Counted from the stretch's first letter, positions 25,276 to 38,345 are shown. The stretch: DNA of 64,000 nucleotides from Voacanga thouarsii (GCA_026120185.1 JANUWF010003367.1:4565228-4629227); one strand, 5' to 3'. The notes: generated by a model from the letters alone, not told the origin. Numbers and translations are program-made.

Positions 25276-28200
25276 CTAGAGCCAATCATTCATGTATCTA
25301 ATACCGAATGACTCAACATGCCTATCATGTTTCTTTTGGGCTAGTACTTTTGTAAGTGGATCAACTATGTTCTCATATGTGGGAACTCTCTTTATCTTTA
25401 CATCATTCATATCTATGATTTCTCGGATCAAATGATAGCGTCGCAATACGTGTTTGGATCGTTGGTGAGACCGTGGCTCCTTTGCTTGTGCAATGGCTCT
25501 GTTGTTATCACAATATAGAGTTATTGGACCAACAATGCTAGGAACCACACCCAATTCCGTCATGAACTTCTTGATTCAAACAACCTCTTTAGTTGCTTCA
25601 GAAGCAGCTATGTACTCAACTTCTTTCGTAGAATCGGTAATAGTCTCTTGTTTGGAACTCTTCCAACTTATTGCCCCTCCGCACAATGTAAATACGTAGC
25701 CAGATTGTAATTTGAAATCATCTTTGTCAGATTGAAAACTAGCATCAGTATACCCGTTTATTTTCAAATCACCTTCTCCATGTACTAAGAACACATCCTT
25801 AGTTCTTCGTAAGTACTTTAGGATATTCATTACAGCAGCCCAATAACCCTCACTAGAGTCAGATTGGTATCTGCTAATCGAATTGAGAGCACAAAATACA
25901 TCGGGCCTAGTACATATCATAGCGTACATGATAGATCCAACTGCCGAAACATATGGAATCTTACTCATGTAATCTCTTTCAACTTGTGTCTTGGGAGACA
26001 TCGACTTGGAAAGGCTTATACCATGTGACATGGGTAAGAATCCCTTTTGGATTGATCCATGCTAAACCTCTTTAACACTTTATCTATGTATGTAGACTGT
26101 GAAAGACCTAGTAATCTTTTAGATCTATCTCTATAGATCCTTATTCCAAGAATGTAGGTTGCTTCTCCAAGGTCTTTCTTGGAGAATTGTTTGGACAACT
26201 AAATTTTAACCGTTTGCAAAATAGGTATATCGTTTCCTATTAGCAATATGTCATCTACATAAAGCAATAAGAAAACGATTGCACTCCCACTAACCTTTTT
26301 GTATACACAAAGCTCATCCATATTTTGAATGAAACCAAACCCTTTGATTGTTTCATCAAAACGGATGTTCTAACTCCTAGAAGCTTGCTTAAGTTCATAA
26401 ATGGACCTATGCAGCTTACACACCTTTGTGCTATCATTGGATGTGAAACCCTCAGGTTGTGTCATATACACTTCCTCAGTCAGATGACCATTTAGGAAAG
26501 CTATTTTCACTTCCATTTGCCAAATTTCATAATTATAATGAGCAACACTGGCTAAGAGTATCCTGATGGATTTTAACATGGCTATTGGCGAGAAAGTTTC
26601 GTCATAGTCAATACCATGTTGTTGATGGTAACCCTTCGCCACTAGTTGTGCTTTATTGGTAACTACGTTACCATTCATATCCGTTTTCTTCTTGAAAATC
26701 CATTTGCACCCAATAGGTTTAATTCTTTTGGGTGGATCAATCAAAGTCCATACTTGGTTGTCGTACATAGAATCCATCTCTGACTTCATGGCCTCAAGCC
26801 ATTTGCCAAATTCTGAACTGTTCAAAACATCCTTATAGGTAGTAGGCTCATCTTCATCAATGAACAATAAGTCATTGTGGTTACTGATGAGAAATCTATA
26901 TCTCTCAGGTGCCACACGTATCCTACTAGATCTACGAGAATCTTGTGTAGTAGAAGGTTCATCTATTCTCTCAATAGATGAGGGATCACACGGTTGGTCC
27001 TTGTTTGTTTAATCTTCTTGAACTTCACTAAATTCAATTTTACTCCCACTGTTCCCTTTGAGCATGTGCTCCTTCTCTAAGAAAACGACATGCTTCGAAA
27101 CAATCACTTTATTTTCAGAGGGTAGGTTGAAGTAATATCCGAAAGATTCTTTCAGATATCTCACAAACAAACACTTGTCAAACTTACTATCAAGTTTGTC
27201 TGACTGAGGCCTTTTGACAAAAGTAGGACAACCCCATACTCGCAAGTGAGATAATTTTGGTTTCTTACCAAAGAACTTCTCAAATGGGGTAGAATCAACC
27301 GATTTTGTCGGAAATTTATTTAATATATAAACAGAAGTCTCTAGTACATACTTTCAAAACAATTTTAGTAGGTCTGCAGAGGCCATTATGGTCTGTACCA
27401 TGTCTAGAAGGGTTCGATTCCTTCTCTCAGATACACCATTATGTTGAGGTGTATGTGGTAGAGTTCATTGAGATAATATTCTATTATCTCTAAGATAATT
27501 CAGAAACTCTTGGCTCAAATATTTTCCTCATCGATCAGATCTTAGAGTCTTAATACTTTTGCCAAGTTGTTTCTCTATTTCATTCTTGAAGTCTTTGAAC
27601 TTATCAAAGGCCTCAGATTTGTATTTTATTAAATACAAATACCCGTATCGTGAGAAATCATCGATAAAGGTTATGAAATAGTTATAACCTCCTCTTGCTT
27701 GTATTGATATTAGGCCACATACATCAGAATGTATGAGTTCTAATAACTCCTTGGCCCGTTCTCCTTTTCCTGAAAAAAGAGTTTTAGCCATTTTACCTAG
27801 TAAATAAGACTCGTATGTGCCATATGATTTATAATCAAATAACCCTAAGTCACCAAGCTTGTGTAACTTAGAAACACGATTTTCGTTTACATGGCTTAAA
27901 CGACAATACCATAAGTAAGAGGTGTTAGAGTTATCTATTCTAGATTTCTTATTATTTATATTGAGAATTGGATTATCCAAGTCTAGAACATATAAACCAT
28001 TAACCATAGTTGCTGAACCATAATAAATATCATTCAATGAAAAAGAATAACATTTATTCTTAAATATCAAATGAAATCCATTTAAGTCTAAACACGCAAC
28101 TGAGATAATGTTTTTCATTAAAATTGGTACATAATAACAGTTTTGTAATTCTAGAATTAATCCCAAAGGTAGATTTAGCTCATATGTCCCCACAACAAGT

Positions 28201-28430
28201 GCAGCAACCTTTGCCCCATTTGCAATACGTAGGTTCATGTCGCCTTTCTCTAGCCTTCTACTGCTCTTTAGTCCTTACAAGTTATTGCATAAACGAGATC
28301 CACATCTGGTATCTAATACCCATATCTCATTTCTAAAGGCAGTATATAGCTCAATCATAAACATACCCGGAGTAGAAGTAGAAGTGCTTGTAAGCTTCTC
28401 CTTCTGCTTCTTATCCTTAACGGTCTCCAA
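25276..28430 (-). pseudogene. pol of element B (PR-INT-RT-RH)
   Basis: Copia order on the minus strand. Protease at about 28300 reads VLDTRCGS, with Arg in place of the catalytic-loop Gly, and a stop follows. Integrase zinc region near 27900 (LWYCRLSH, first His replaced by Tyr), core with ELIHSDVCG and TFIDDFSRYGYLY to about 27530. A stop then interrupts before LRVWGCPTFVKR near 27245. Reverse transcriptase spans about 26915-26050 (VWTLIDPPKR, QMEVKIAFLNG) and keeps LYVDDILL at 26250-26261. RNase H covers about 26000-25300 (SSKQETITDSTKEVEYIA, DPLTKVLAQKKHDRHVE). Stops or frame breaks near 27500, 27007, 26370, 26200, 26040 and 25575 prevent one polyprotein. Confidence 0.95.
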
Positions 28431-28439
28431 GTAAGCCTT

Positions 28440-29215
28440 ACAGTTTCGCCTTCAATGGCCTATCTTGCCACAATGATGGCATGGGCCCTTGGTAGCTATA
28501 TTCTTCTTCTCCACACTACATTTGGGCTTCATGGGAGCCTTCTTCTTCTTCTTTTGAAATTTCTTCTTAGAAGAAGAAGATTCTACCATTAAAACTGCAT
28601 TGGAATCCTTCTTCACGGAGAACTCCGCAGTTTTTTGAAGATTGATCAACTCAGGAATGGTGGACTCAATCTTGTTCATCTGATAGTTAATTACAAATTG
28701 TGAGAAACTATTAGGTAAAGATTGTAGAATTAAGTCAACACTTAAGTCATGATCCATCGTGAACCCGAGAGATCCAAGCTTCTCTATTAAGCCCAACATC
28801 TTCAGTCCATGAGTGGCCACAGAAGAACCCTCTGCCATTTTGCAACGGACTAATTGCTTCGAGATCTCATATCTCTCAGTTCTGGCTTGGGCATCAAACA
28901 GCTCTCGAAGATGTAGTATAATCGATTGAGCATCCATATGTTCGTGTTGTTTTTGCAACTCAGGAGTCATGGATGTCAGCATAATACACGATGCTGTATC
29001 ACTATCCTTAATGTACTTTTTGTGGACAACATGCTCATCAGCATGAGTATCTTTAGCTGGTGGTGGAGGAATAGGAGCATCTAGTACGTAAAGCAACTTT
29101 TCCGACTTGAAAACAATTCTCAAATTTCTATACCAGTTGAGGTAGTTTGATTCGGTTAACTTGTTGGTTTCCAAAATGCTACGTAGGTTTAAGTTTGTTG
29201 ACTTGATGCAAGTGT
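28440..29215 (-). pseudogene. gag of element B
   Basis: A 240-codon stretch from about 29174 begins TNKLTESNYLNWYRNLRIV, the usual opening of copia gag (UBN2-type). It runs through LFDAQARTERYEISKQLV and a Lys-rich part to a zinc knuckle CHHCGKIGH. The expected Trp after that His is a TGA at 28452-28454, so the CCHC motif is broken from its last Cys (RRNC follows in frame). Coding sense appears to extend upstream of the ATG at 29174 to about 29215, but the original start codon was not recognised. Confidence 0.92.
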
Positions 29216-30582
29216 CCTAGATGCAAAGATAGAGAGCATTAGTTACTTGTATATGCACATGAAATGCAAATAATTAGGACTTTAAATAAACGTATTTTTA
29301 CTCCATTATTTTACTCAAACTAATAGCCCCCACTACTGATTTGGGAAAGCTCGTTGGAAGAATTTCTAGTGGACCGGTATCCAAATTCCTCAAGAATAAC
29401 CTTGGGTTTGCCCAACAAGCCACTCTTGAGTTCATTGGTAGGTATCCAATACCAATTACATCGTATGTAACTACCAGATCATTGGGTGATTAACAGCTTT
29501 TAATCTTAAAGCCTTTTAGGCTACCCCCAACTTTTTCTCTAAATTTATTTATACTTGAGTTTGCCCAACTGAAATAAAGAATTTAGTTAAACCCGACCCA
29601 TTAATCAGGAATTTAATTCCACAGCTTGAACATGCCCAATGTCAAGTAGGCTTGGGTTTGCCCAATAACATTGTCTCGAAAAAAAACTCTCGTTCTTATT
29701 ATATTAACGGAAGGAATTAGGTTTAATATTAATTGAGAGATTTCTTCCTTTTAGTAATTTCAACAAATGACATGCAAAAAAATCAATAAATTACAATATT
29801 GATAATCATGGTAATAAAGCGATTACGTGGTATGGTTATAGACTTTATCCTAAATTAATTTCTTTGAGCCATAAAAGAAATTAATATAATTAACCTTATG
29901 TGTTCATGCATGATTAAAGTAAAAGGTCTTACCTTCTCGCCTTATCTTGGTTGCCATCTCCAAAATAAGATAATTCTACTCCTATCTAATCTATATAATC
30001 TAATTACATTATTTCCTAAAGAGAGAAAATCTAGAGTTATATTCGAGGAGAGTTAGATGAGAAGAGAATTACATACGAATTTGAGAGAAGGCGGAGACGC
30101 AGGCCTTATTTTATAAAAATTAAAACTGTAAAATGCATGAACAAATATAATTGGTTCTAGTCCATAACCATCCACCATGCCATTAATTATGCTCAAACAA
30201 ATAAACATATAACTTCTATTATTCCAAAATCACTATTTTGAAAAAATAAAACAGATTCTAAAATCAATATTTTAGAAAAATACATCAATTGTTTGTCTCA
30301 AAACTAATTTTGAGAAAATGCTTTTGAGTCCAGTCTCGTAGCGATAACGGCGGTCCCGGCTGCGGGCTGATTTTAACGAAAAATTTTCCAGAAACAATTT
30401 CTGGAGTCGTTATCATTTGCAATAGATATGCTATAACTATTACACAATCATATTATGCTACAGACCCAATTCACAATGCTCAAAACGATTTCGACTTGAG
30501 TGCAAATAAGTTTGTACTATGAACAAATACATGAAACAGCTTTCACGCAAGGGAACAATATGCTGTAAACCACACAAAGTAT
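29216..30582 (-). other. Untranslated leader of element B
   Basis: About 1.37 kb between PBS and gag without a long coding frame. It holds short direct repeats around GGGTTTGCCCAA / TTGGGCAAACCC at about 29400-29660. Long leaders are common in plant copia elements. Confidence 0.6.
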
Positions 30583-30595
30583 GGCTTTGATACCA
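30583..30595 (-). other. Primer-binding site of element B
   Basis: The minus strand reads TGGTATCAAAGCC, matching the initiator-Met site with one change. It is one base from the LTR end. Confidence 0.9.
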
Positions 30596-30596
30596 C

Positions 30597-31008
30597 TATT
30601 GGGTATCTCATGCATATTATATATGACGCAGTGAAAAATTAAAATAAGATACCATCCCAGGATCCGCATATGTGTGGAAAACAAGATATATATAGAGAAC
30701 AAAGATAACATCTTTTACCTTTCTTTGATCGTGTGGAAAACAAAATCTTTCCTTTTTCAAGTTTGATGATTGTGGCGCGATCTAGCAATCCTTTTGATCA
30801 AACACAACGAGAATTGAATGTCCAACCACTATAATCACAGTGTGTGATTATCTCTAACAGAAATCCACACGGAGGATCACACTCAAGCACCAAGATTTTT
30901 CTATGTTAGCAGAAAACAACAATGGTGGTTAGGTTTGTTCTTCTTGTTCAGCAAAACCAGAGAGAAAGAAGAAGAAGATGATAAAGGGTTTTGCTGTTCT
31001 TAGAGAAC

Positions 31009-31053
<45 letters not shown>

Positions 31054-31061
31054 AAGAGAAG

Positions 31062-31128
<67 letters not shown>

Positions 31129-32528
31129 AGGCTTCTTGTGCCCCTTGATTTTTTTATGTTTTGTTTCATGTGACCCTTGGTTTATGTAGAGTTATTTCAT
31201 GTGACTCTTCATCTTTCACTAGGGTTATATCCCATATAACCAAAAAGCCACAATTCAAATAACCTTTTATCTGAGAATTCTAAACAATTAGAATTTTCTA
31301 ATTTGCAATTGGAACCCATCAAGTTCTCAAAATTATAAATTGGCCCATAAATTATAACTAATTATAATTTGGCCACATCAACTTCTCTTTCTTGCAATAA
31401 ACCCCACTATGTTATCAAATAACACCTTGAGTATATAATCCTCCATGGTGTGTAACTTATTAGGTTTCCCGATCAATTGGTAGCGAACATGAATTAATCT
31501 AAACGTCTTTGAGATTAATAACCCCTTAATTAATTAGATTTAATCATATTGATTCTAATCAGGATTGGTTTATTAATTCATCAAATAATAAACCCATATT
31601 CACAGATCATGAGCGGTATCTAGCAACACATCATGACCACCCAAGAGTCTAGGAAGTCAAGTGGCTTAACATGAACCCTTTAATAACAAACTACAGTGCA
31701 ATTAACTCCTTTCACTATACAATATCTCATTCAGTTTGGAGTACGGAATTATTGCCAACTCCCTCCAGAATATATATTAATTCTAACCCGAATATAAGTG
31801 TACTTATATCAGGAATCCACTACTCTAGATGTATACCAATTGGAACTGTTTCCAATACACATACGTCTTAGCCAAGGACTTCTCGAGTAGTAATTCCTAT
31901 AAGTGGCCGTGAGATATTTACCCCTAATATTAAGAGTGATGAATCATTTATTGACCTTCTCAATTACTTTCGTTTACCTTATAATGTACCCAATATTCAT
32001 CCCATAGGCGGCCCTCAATCTGGCTCCAGAGATTGGAATTAAAGCATAATGCTCAGTAAACAAAGTATCTTAAAGATCTCAAGTCTAAGGATACTTGCAC
32101 GTTTGCTATATTGAGATTATATCACTGGCACTAAATAGTTATCCATGTGATTATCTCATAGTTAGTCATCCAACGAACTTATTCCACTAATAAGCATCCA
32201 CGTGTTAACTTTGAATATCCCAATACTCACGGATATGAGAACAACTGTCTGATCAAATCAGGAAGTCTAACACATGCTAATCTTAAAGCATTAATGATGT
32301 CCAATCTCATTAATACTACGATTAGGGACTATTTAAGTACTAACACTATACAGTGTAGTAGGAATCTTATATCATGATCTAACACAGTGTCGTACTAAGG
32401 ACTTTATCTAACAGTTATATTACACAAAAATAATTAAAAGAAACTGTAAGATAAATAATGTCTTGTATTAAAATAAAATGTGTCATATACAAGGTACAAG
32501 TGATTGCCTCTATGGCATAATACTAACA
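30597..32528 (-). repeat. 5' LTR of element B
   Basis: 1,932 bp. It matches 23382-25261 along its whole length, apart from a much longer microsatellite at 31014-31124 and scattered transitions. It ends against TACAA at 32529. Confidence 0.95.
31014..31124. repeat. (GA)n followed by (TA)n microsatellite in the 5' LTR of B
   Basis: About 18 GA units, then GAGAAGAGAAGAGAAGATAA, then about 28 TA units. The equivalent place in the other LTR (23796-23844) is far shorter, which accounts for most of the LTR length difference. Confidence 0.95.
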
Positions 32529-32533
32529 TACAA

Positions 32534-33127
32534 ATCCCAGATAACTTCTGCTCTGGGAGACCACAACTTCCTAGTTTTTGTTTCCCAAAATTTGATGGCT
32601 GCAATGTCATAGGCCTTTGCTGCTTCTTCTTGTGTACCTATGGAATATAGGATAAGAAAATAAGGATGTGACAGCAGTAAAAATTGGCTAAGATTTTTTT
32701 TCTAAGTGCATTATGACATACAACTAATTAGAAGACAGTAAAATGTAATTCAAATAAGAAACTTTTCCAGTGCTAGACCAAGGCCTTATTAGCACCAAGA
32801 AACTATTTACCTATGAAAATTATCCCAAAAGTAAAGATGTGCAGGGATTGCAGATTTTGATGACATATAGATCAATAATCCAGATTTTAATCTAAATGAG
32901 TGTTAAGTTTTTCTTTTTAAGTTTTGCAAATTTCTGTAAAAGCCTGTGTGCATCTTCAAATCATCTTGGTGAAGAGGGAAACCAATTAAAACCAAATCTC
33001 AACACTGCAAAAAAGAAAGAAAAAGAATTTGTAAAATGAGAGTGAAGGTGCTCCCAAGTAAAGGTCATTGTTTCCAACAACCCTTCGAATTCTTGCTTCC
33101 CATCTTCCATGCTAATGGCGTCTGTTA
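32534..33127 (-). pseudogene. AINTEGUMENTA-like AP2 transcription factor fragment
   Basis: Two minus-strand exon pieces match the second AP2 DNA-binding repeat of plant AIL/PLETHORA-type regulators. About 33127-33047 contains HGRWEARIRRVVGNNDLYLG, with a TAG just before HGRW where Gln is usual. About 32640-32585 contains TQEEAAKAYDIAAIKF. The second frame stays open past the AP2 homology into FWETKTRKLWSPRAEVIWD, which I do not recognise, and ends at a donor-like GTAAGT that element B interrupts (pre-insertion reading across TACAA). The usual continuation RGLNAVTNF is absent. Broken by a stop, a lost donor after the first exon and loss of the rest of the gene. Confidence 0.8.
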
Positions 33128-33537
33128 ACTATAATAAACCCAGGATTAGAATAACTGGGCATTTCTAATTCTTAACCACAATAAACTTTGCCCTTCCACA
33201 GTTTTTGTGCAACAAAGTCTTACCTTGACCCCCATTCCCCAATCCAAAAATCAACACCAACACCAATTAACTCAACGAAGAGGAAAAAAATGGTTACAAT
33301 TTTCACTGTAACAAACAAAAAATATTTTGCACACCTGTGGAGAAAGCAAACAAAAAAGGACCTTACTCAAGAAAATTGAGAAGAAGAAAATTATACATAT
33401 GGCACTCAATGGAAATAGTAAGAATGAGCTTAACGATGATTTTTTATAAGTTCATTCGAATCAAGAATCTATACTATAAAAATAGTTTCTGATATTATTT
33501 TCCTAATAGAATATCTGATTTGTTTGTATAAACTCAC

Positions 33538-33712
33538 ATGTAATTCTTCTAGAAGGATCATATGTCAGCATTTTCTCAATGAGACCAATGGCTAATGGAT
33601 TCACGTGGAAAAATAGTAGCCAGCTGTTGATGAGAGAATCGTGGAATCTGCCGCATATATCTTTTCGCATCCTCATTGCGTACAGAGTCAAGATCAGATT
33701 CAGTTGTTGTCC
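33538..33712 (-). pseudogene. MAP kinase exon fragment
   Basis: The minus-strand exon encodes TTTESDLDSVRNEDAKRYMR then RFSHQQLATIFPR in one frame. After an apparent loss of two bases it continues in another frame with VNPLAIGLIEKMLTYDPSRR. This is the C-lobe segment of plant MAP kinases that follows the LLGTPTE motif. Flanking AG acceptor-like and GTGAGT donor sites are retained, so it derives from genomic DNA and not from a processed transcript. Catalytic exons (HRD, DFG, TEY or TDY loop) were not found in the window. Confidence 0.85.
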
Positions 33713-36700
33713 TCGAATCCATAAGTAAAACAATGAACATTAAGGTTCAGTACCAAGGAAAAAAGCAATCAATAAAATAAAGACAGAAATAGTGAAAAAT
33801 GCTCAATTGTTTTTGAAGACAAGACAATATAATGCAAAACGACAACATCATAAAAGGTAGTTAATAATGATTCCTATACAACTTTAAGTGTAAAAGATTT
33901 TGCACTAAAGAAAGTTAACAAAAATATGACAAAAATACAATGTACAAACTTATCCAACAAAGAAATCAAAGAATTGCTCATCAGGACTACAATCTGGGAG
34001 CTATTTACTAAGAGAATACTTGTACTTATTCATATTGCACTTAATGAAGAACAGTTAGAACATAAATAATGTCCAATAAGAAAGTACTATGCGAAGGACA
34101 CTTGGAATCTTTACATGTTGCAAGCAGTAAAGTGACAAGAAAAGAACTAAGAGTGTGGAGGAAAATGTTTACAAAAGGCATCAAATCTTTAAATAATGGA
34201 AGCAATCAAGAGAGCATTCAAATAGAGAAAGCAAACTTCCACTCCCACCAATGATAAACTGAAGTAGTTCTTACAGAAAGCATAATCATTTCTCACTTCT
34301 CTTAGGTCTCACTCACTCAAAAACCACACGCTCACAGACCCTCTCTGGACTTTTCTACTAGCTAGTCAAGGAAACAAGAATTACAAACAAAATCTAACTC
34401 GTTGTAAAAGTAGAAATAATCACATAAGGGAGGAAAGTTTAGACCTTACTCAAACCTACCTTTTCCCAAGTTAAAAAAAAAAAAGCACTCAAATCTTCCG
34501 CTTCCTTTATGTAATAGAAGTTTATCTAATTACTTGACAGATTAATATATCTCAGCATGTCGTGGCAGATAGCACTGCCAAAAAGATGGAGCATATTGGT
34601 TTTTCAACTCCGGAGCAACAAGTGCTACCAGTTGTTAATTGAGAACATCCACCAATTGATTTGAAAATTCCTGACAAGAAGTAGGAGTTATGTCAATCCC
34701 AGTTGGACAAATAAAATTACATTAGAATATGTCACATGGTTTATCAGTTAGTGTTGGACAGAAGGTCTGGATAGTGATAGTGTTTCTTGCTATTGGGGCA
34801 GTAGGGTTTGGAGTAATGGCGTGCAGAAACATTGAAGTCATATAAGGCGTTCTCGCTTCGGCTAAGAGGCAAGGAGAACTCATATGTAAGACGGCCAACC
34901 TTTAAAACAAGTCTGCTTTAAAATTTCCTTGTTTATAGTTTAAGTTTGTGATCTAATCTAGGGATAACACTTTGATTCCACATTTGGGCTATCTACTTAT
35001 GGGCACTTCTTGCGTAGACCTGGCTGACGCTAGAATTTTCGCCTACTCATTGTGGTAACAATAACTACTTGTTATTGCTATTTCAACAGCTGTATGAAGG
35101 ATCATTGTTTCACAAAAATAAATAAATAAATAAAACATACCATTTATTCTGTTAGACATTTTTTGAAAATACTTGAAATCAATGAGAAATTTCCATGCTA
35201 TAACAGTAGAAGAAAGAATAATCCAACAAATTACAAAGCAAGGCAAAGGTTAAAGACAGGTGGTCTATGTAGACTTTTCACACGAAAACGAGCTAGCTGG
35301 TGCAAATGAAGCTTAACTCTATTAGACTGAATTATGATTGTGAAACCTTAAATGTTTCATATGGCTCAGTTATGTTTGCCTTGTTTTAGATGGTAATGGA
35401 GGTAATGGAGCAACAGCTGACAATGACATTTCTCTACCCTGTTTAGAGAATCACAGAATGGAAAGTCCATAATGCAAGATTGGGATTCATCAATTTTCTC
35501 CACAAGAGCAATTATGTTTACAAGTTCAATTATGAAATAGAATTTCACGTGATCATGCTTTCTGATTTGTAAAATCCCATCATTTTCTCTTCTTTATGCT
35601 TCCTACTGAAATTTTCACAATTTGTTTTCTCCTTCTTGTCTACTTTTGTTGTAGCCAAAGAATATGCAAGTTCAGTGGTGTTGTGGGTCCAGACTGCAGT
35701 GGTGACCGTGTCCACAAATTCAATTACCAGAATTAGATTTAAAAAAAAAACATTAATGGCTGGGAAATTTCACCCCTTCTTTTTAAGGAATGAAAAAACT
35801 TTGATTGGAACGAACCTTGTTAGGTGTCCATCGCTTTCGAACCCTTTTCCCCCTGAAAATTAATCCAACATCCAGTAGTTAGTACCACAACTACACAATC
35901 AAATTGGTAAATAGCATCCAAAGATTTATTCTGTAAAATAGAAAATAAAGTAGTAACTAAGACCAATAGCAAGTACAAGTGATGAAAAATACACTGCTCC
36001 TTGGACTACACTTAACGTTAAACAAAAAAAAAAAAAAGACAAATCAGAACTTTTTTCAAAAACATATACTCCAAAACATCAAACTGATCATATTGAGAAC
36101 AACAACTACTATCCAGAGACCCTACTAAACTATATAACGTTATACTATACGTTATATATTCAATATTATAAGTTATGTTGTCACTGAGATTATGGCAATT
36201 ATTAATGACCTTTTTCCTTAGCTTCTTAATTTCTGATGTTATTAAGGATTCTGACACTAAATTTCATGTATGTCATATTTGCACAATGTCTGCAGTAGAG
36301 TGTTATGAGAGGAATTGAATTTGCAGAAAGAGTAGTTGCTAAACAAAGGAATATGAGAAGTGGGCAATGGTGTAAGCCTATACACTAATAAGGGTCTTGA
36401 ATGAGATCTTGGAAAATCTTCTTAGAGCAGGCAAAGCCTATATTTTAAGGATTCAAATGAACACAGCTTCTTAGAGAGTATATTAATTTTCATTGTGTTG
36501 AATGTAGCCTATATATGAGTTATAATGAATTAGTGTTTGCTTTAATCATTTGAGTAGCAATCTGTATTTCTCTCATGGGCAAAAGAAATACCACTCAAGA
36601 TCCTTACTTTTCAAGCAAGATTTATCTAAAGAAGAAAGAAAAATACTTATATTTCACACAAAAAATGAGCAAATAAAGAAGAATGAAAGATAAAAATTAG

Positions 36701-37124
36701 TTTAAAAAAAACACACACACACATACACATAAAGTTGATGCGAAGGAAAAAAGCAAAAATAATATACAGAAATACCCCCGAAAGCAAAAAATGGAAAACA
36801 CAAAACAGGAAAGCAATGGGAGGGGGGGGGGGGAAGGAAAAAATGGAATGAAGTGTTTGTTTATCATGCTATCATTTCCAAGCAAAGCTATACTATCTTA
36901 GTGGCAACACAAACACTTAAATAGGAATCAAGGCCGAGCATGGTGATTAAATTCAGTGTAGCTAAATATGTACTAGTTCCTAACCATTGGCATCCTTTTA
37001 TACCTCTTCTTTAGTCCTTCTGATCCTCAAACTTTTCCAAATCAAATCAAAACATAATTTGTTCTGGTAGTAGTGCATTTATGCATATTCTGGAAGCTAC
37101 ATAGTACAAAACAAACATTCTAGT
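33713..37124. other. Intergenic region, no gene recognised
   Basis: AT-rich. A short plus-strand frame around 34555-34645 reads HVVADSTAKKMEHIGFSTPE before a stop; its source is unknown. A (CA)n tract lies at 36711-36728 and a G12 run near 36821-36832. The last five bases, CTAGT (37120-37124), are the predicted left target duplication of the SIRE-like element. Confidence 0.45.
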
Positions 37125-37344
37125 TGAAAAACCTTAGAGGGGGGGAGGTGAATAAGGTTTTTGGCAAGCTAAAAAAAAAAATTCGACTTGTCTAAAATGC
37201 AGAATAATGATGATTACCAAGTTGCTTGGACGGACTTTATGGTAACATAGAAAGTTATCCAAGAACTCGTAGATGTATATCCAGATTTAGACAAAGAAAG
37301 AAACTCAAAGTAGTAAATGAATAACGAAAAGAAGTGAGACAAGG
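37125..37344 (-). repeat. 3' LTR of the SIRE-like element, outer part
   Basis: It starts (plus strand) TGAAAAACCTTAGAGG and continues to the CAAGG duplication at 37340-37344, where the chromovirus inserted. The LTR resumes at 46664. Confidence 0.75.
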
Positions 37345-38332
37345 TGATATGATCTTGTGTGGGCTTCTTCTTGGTGTTATGAGTGGTTTGGTTGGTTATG
37401 TGTTTAGCTCAATCAATGGGACCAAAAACAGAGAAGAAAATGAAATAATAATCTACCATCTATCAAACCCTTGAAGAACTAAGCTTCAAAGACCTTAAAA
37501 AATAGTAGAAAGTTCTACTATAGTCTTACTCCAATATCCTTGAAGCAACAAAAGCAAACAAAAACAAATAGAATAGAGAAAATAGGCACCCAAGTAATGG
37601 AATTCAAACAAATCTTAGAAGAACAAAGCAACTAAGACCCATTCAAAGAAACCACATTGGATTATCCATAAGATTTATAAACTCATTCATAAGGAGGACT
37701 AACCCTTAAGCATGGTCTTGAACAATATGAACAAGGAGGCTAGGGCCTCTCAAAATTCTCTCTCAAATTTGAATTAAAGTGTGTGAATTGTGTTGTCAAA
37801 TCACTAAAGATTCTATTTATACTACCATAACCCTAGCTAAGTAATCTCTGAGACTCTATTACAGTTTAGGGTCATAATAAGTCTTTATAAACATTTAAAA
37901 TTGGAGAAAATCGGAGAAAATATAAAAAATAATGGCTGCCCAGGATGGAGCTGGCGCTGGTTTGGACACTACAACCAGTGTTGGTTGCGAACTGTCTTCG
38001 GGCGATCGAATGCTAGAATGAAGTCGGCGCCGATTCTGCTACTTGGGTCGGCGCCGGATGTCCGCTGGAAGGCTAACTTTGGTCAAATTTCATCCGTCTT
38101 TAATGCCGGCTTGAGTTCTTGTTGGGGTCCTTCTTGGATAGTCATTAAAATGAACTCTTAGCTAGTTTCCTCAACCTTCCAACCCTCTTCCATACTCAAG
38201 TATAGTTTTATGAGCAATTGAAAAACATCTTGGAGCTTCTTGGACCTAGCACTTGTCATCGGTCCTTGTCCTTGCATGGTTACGCCTCTCCCTTCTTGAT
38301 CTTGACCTCCATGATGAAGCGAAGTCTCATCA
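37345..38332 (-). repeat. 3' LTR of element D
   Basis: 988 bp. Plus-strand ends are TGATATGATC and TCTCATCA. It matches 45648-46658 end to end with many substitutions and a few indels. Confidence 0.95.
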
Positions 38333-38345
38333 TCTCCCCCTCCTT
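38333..38345 (-). other. Polypurine tract of element D
   Basis: The minus strand reads AAGGAGGGGGAGA directly before the LTR start TGATGAGAC. Confidence 0.9.

Larger units (their letters stand above)
23382..32528 (-). mobile_element. Full-length, decayed Ty1/copia element B
   Basis: A complete structure of about 9.15 kb on the minus strand: LTR (30597-32528), PBS, leader, gag, pol, PPT, LTR (23382-25261). The target duplication TACAA is perfect (23377-23381 and 32529-32533). With that duplication the LTRs run TGTTAG...CAATA on the minus strand, so they end TG...TA instead of TG...CA. The LTR pair is visibly similar throughout but differs by many transitions and by microsatellite lengths. Multiple stops and a changed protease residue make it non-autonomous. 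It sits at a splice donor in a cluster of broken host genes. Confidence 0.95.

Noticed and set aside
34555..34690. Frame HVVADSTAKKMEHIGFSTPE and a later hydrophobic stretch near 34780
   Set aside because: Reads like a protein fragment but I cannot assign a family, and it is short and stop-bound; noted only inside the intergenic entry.
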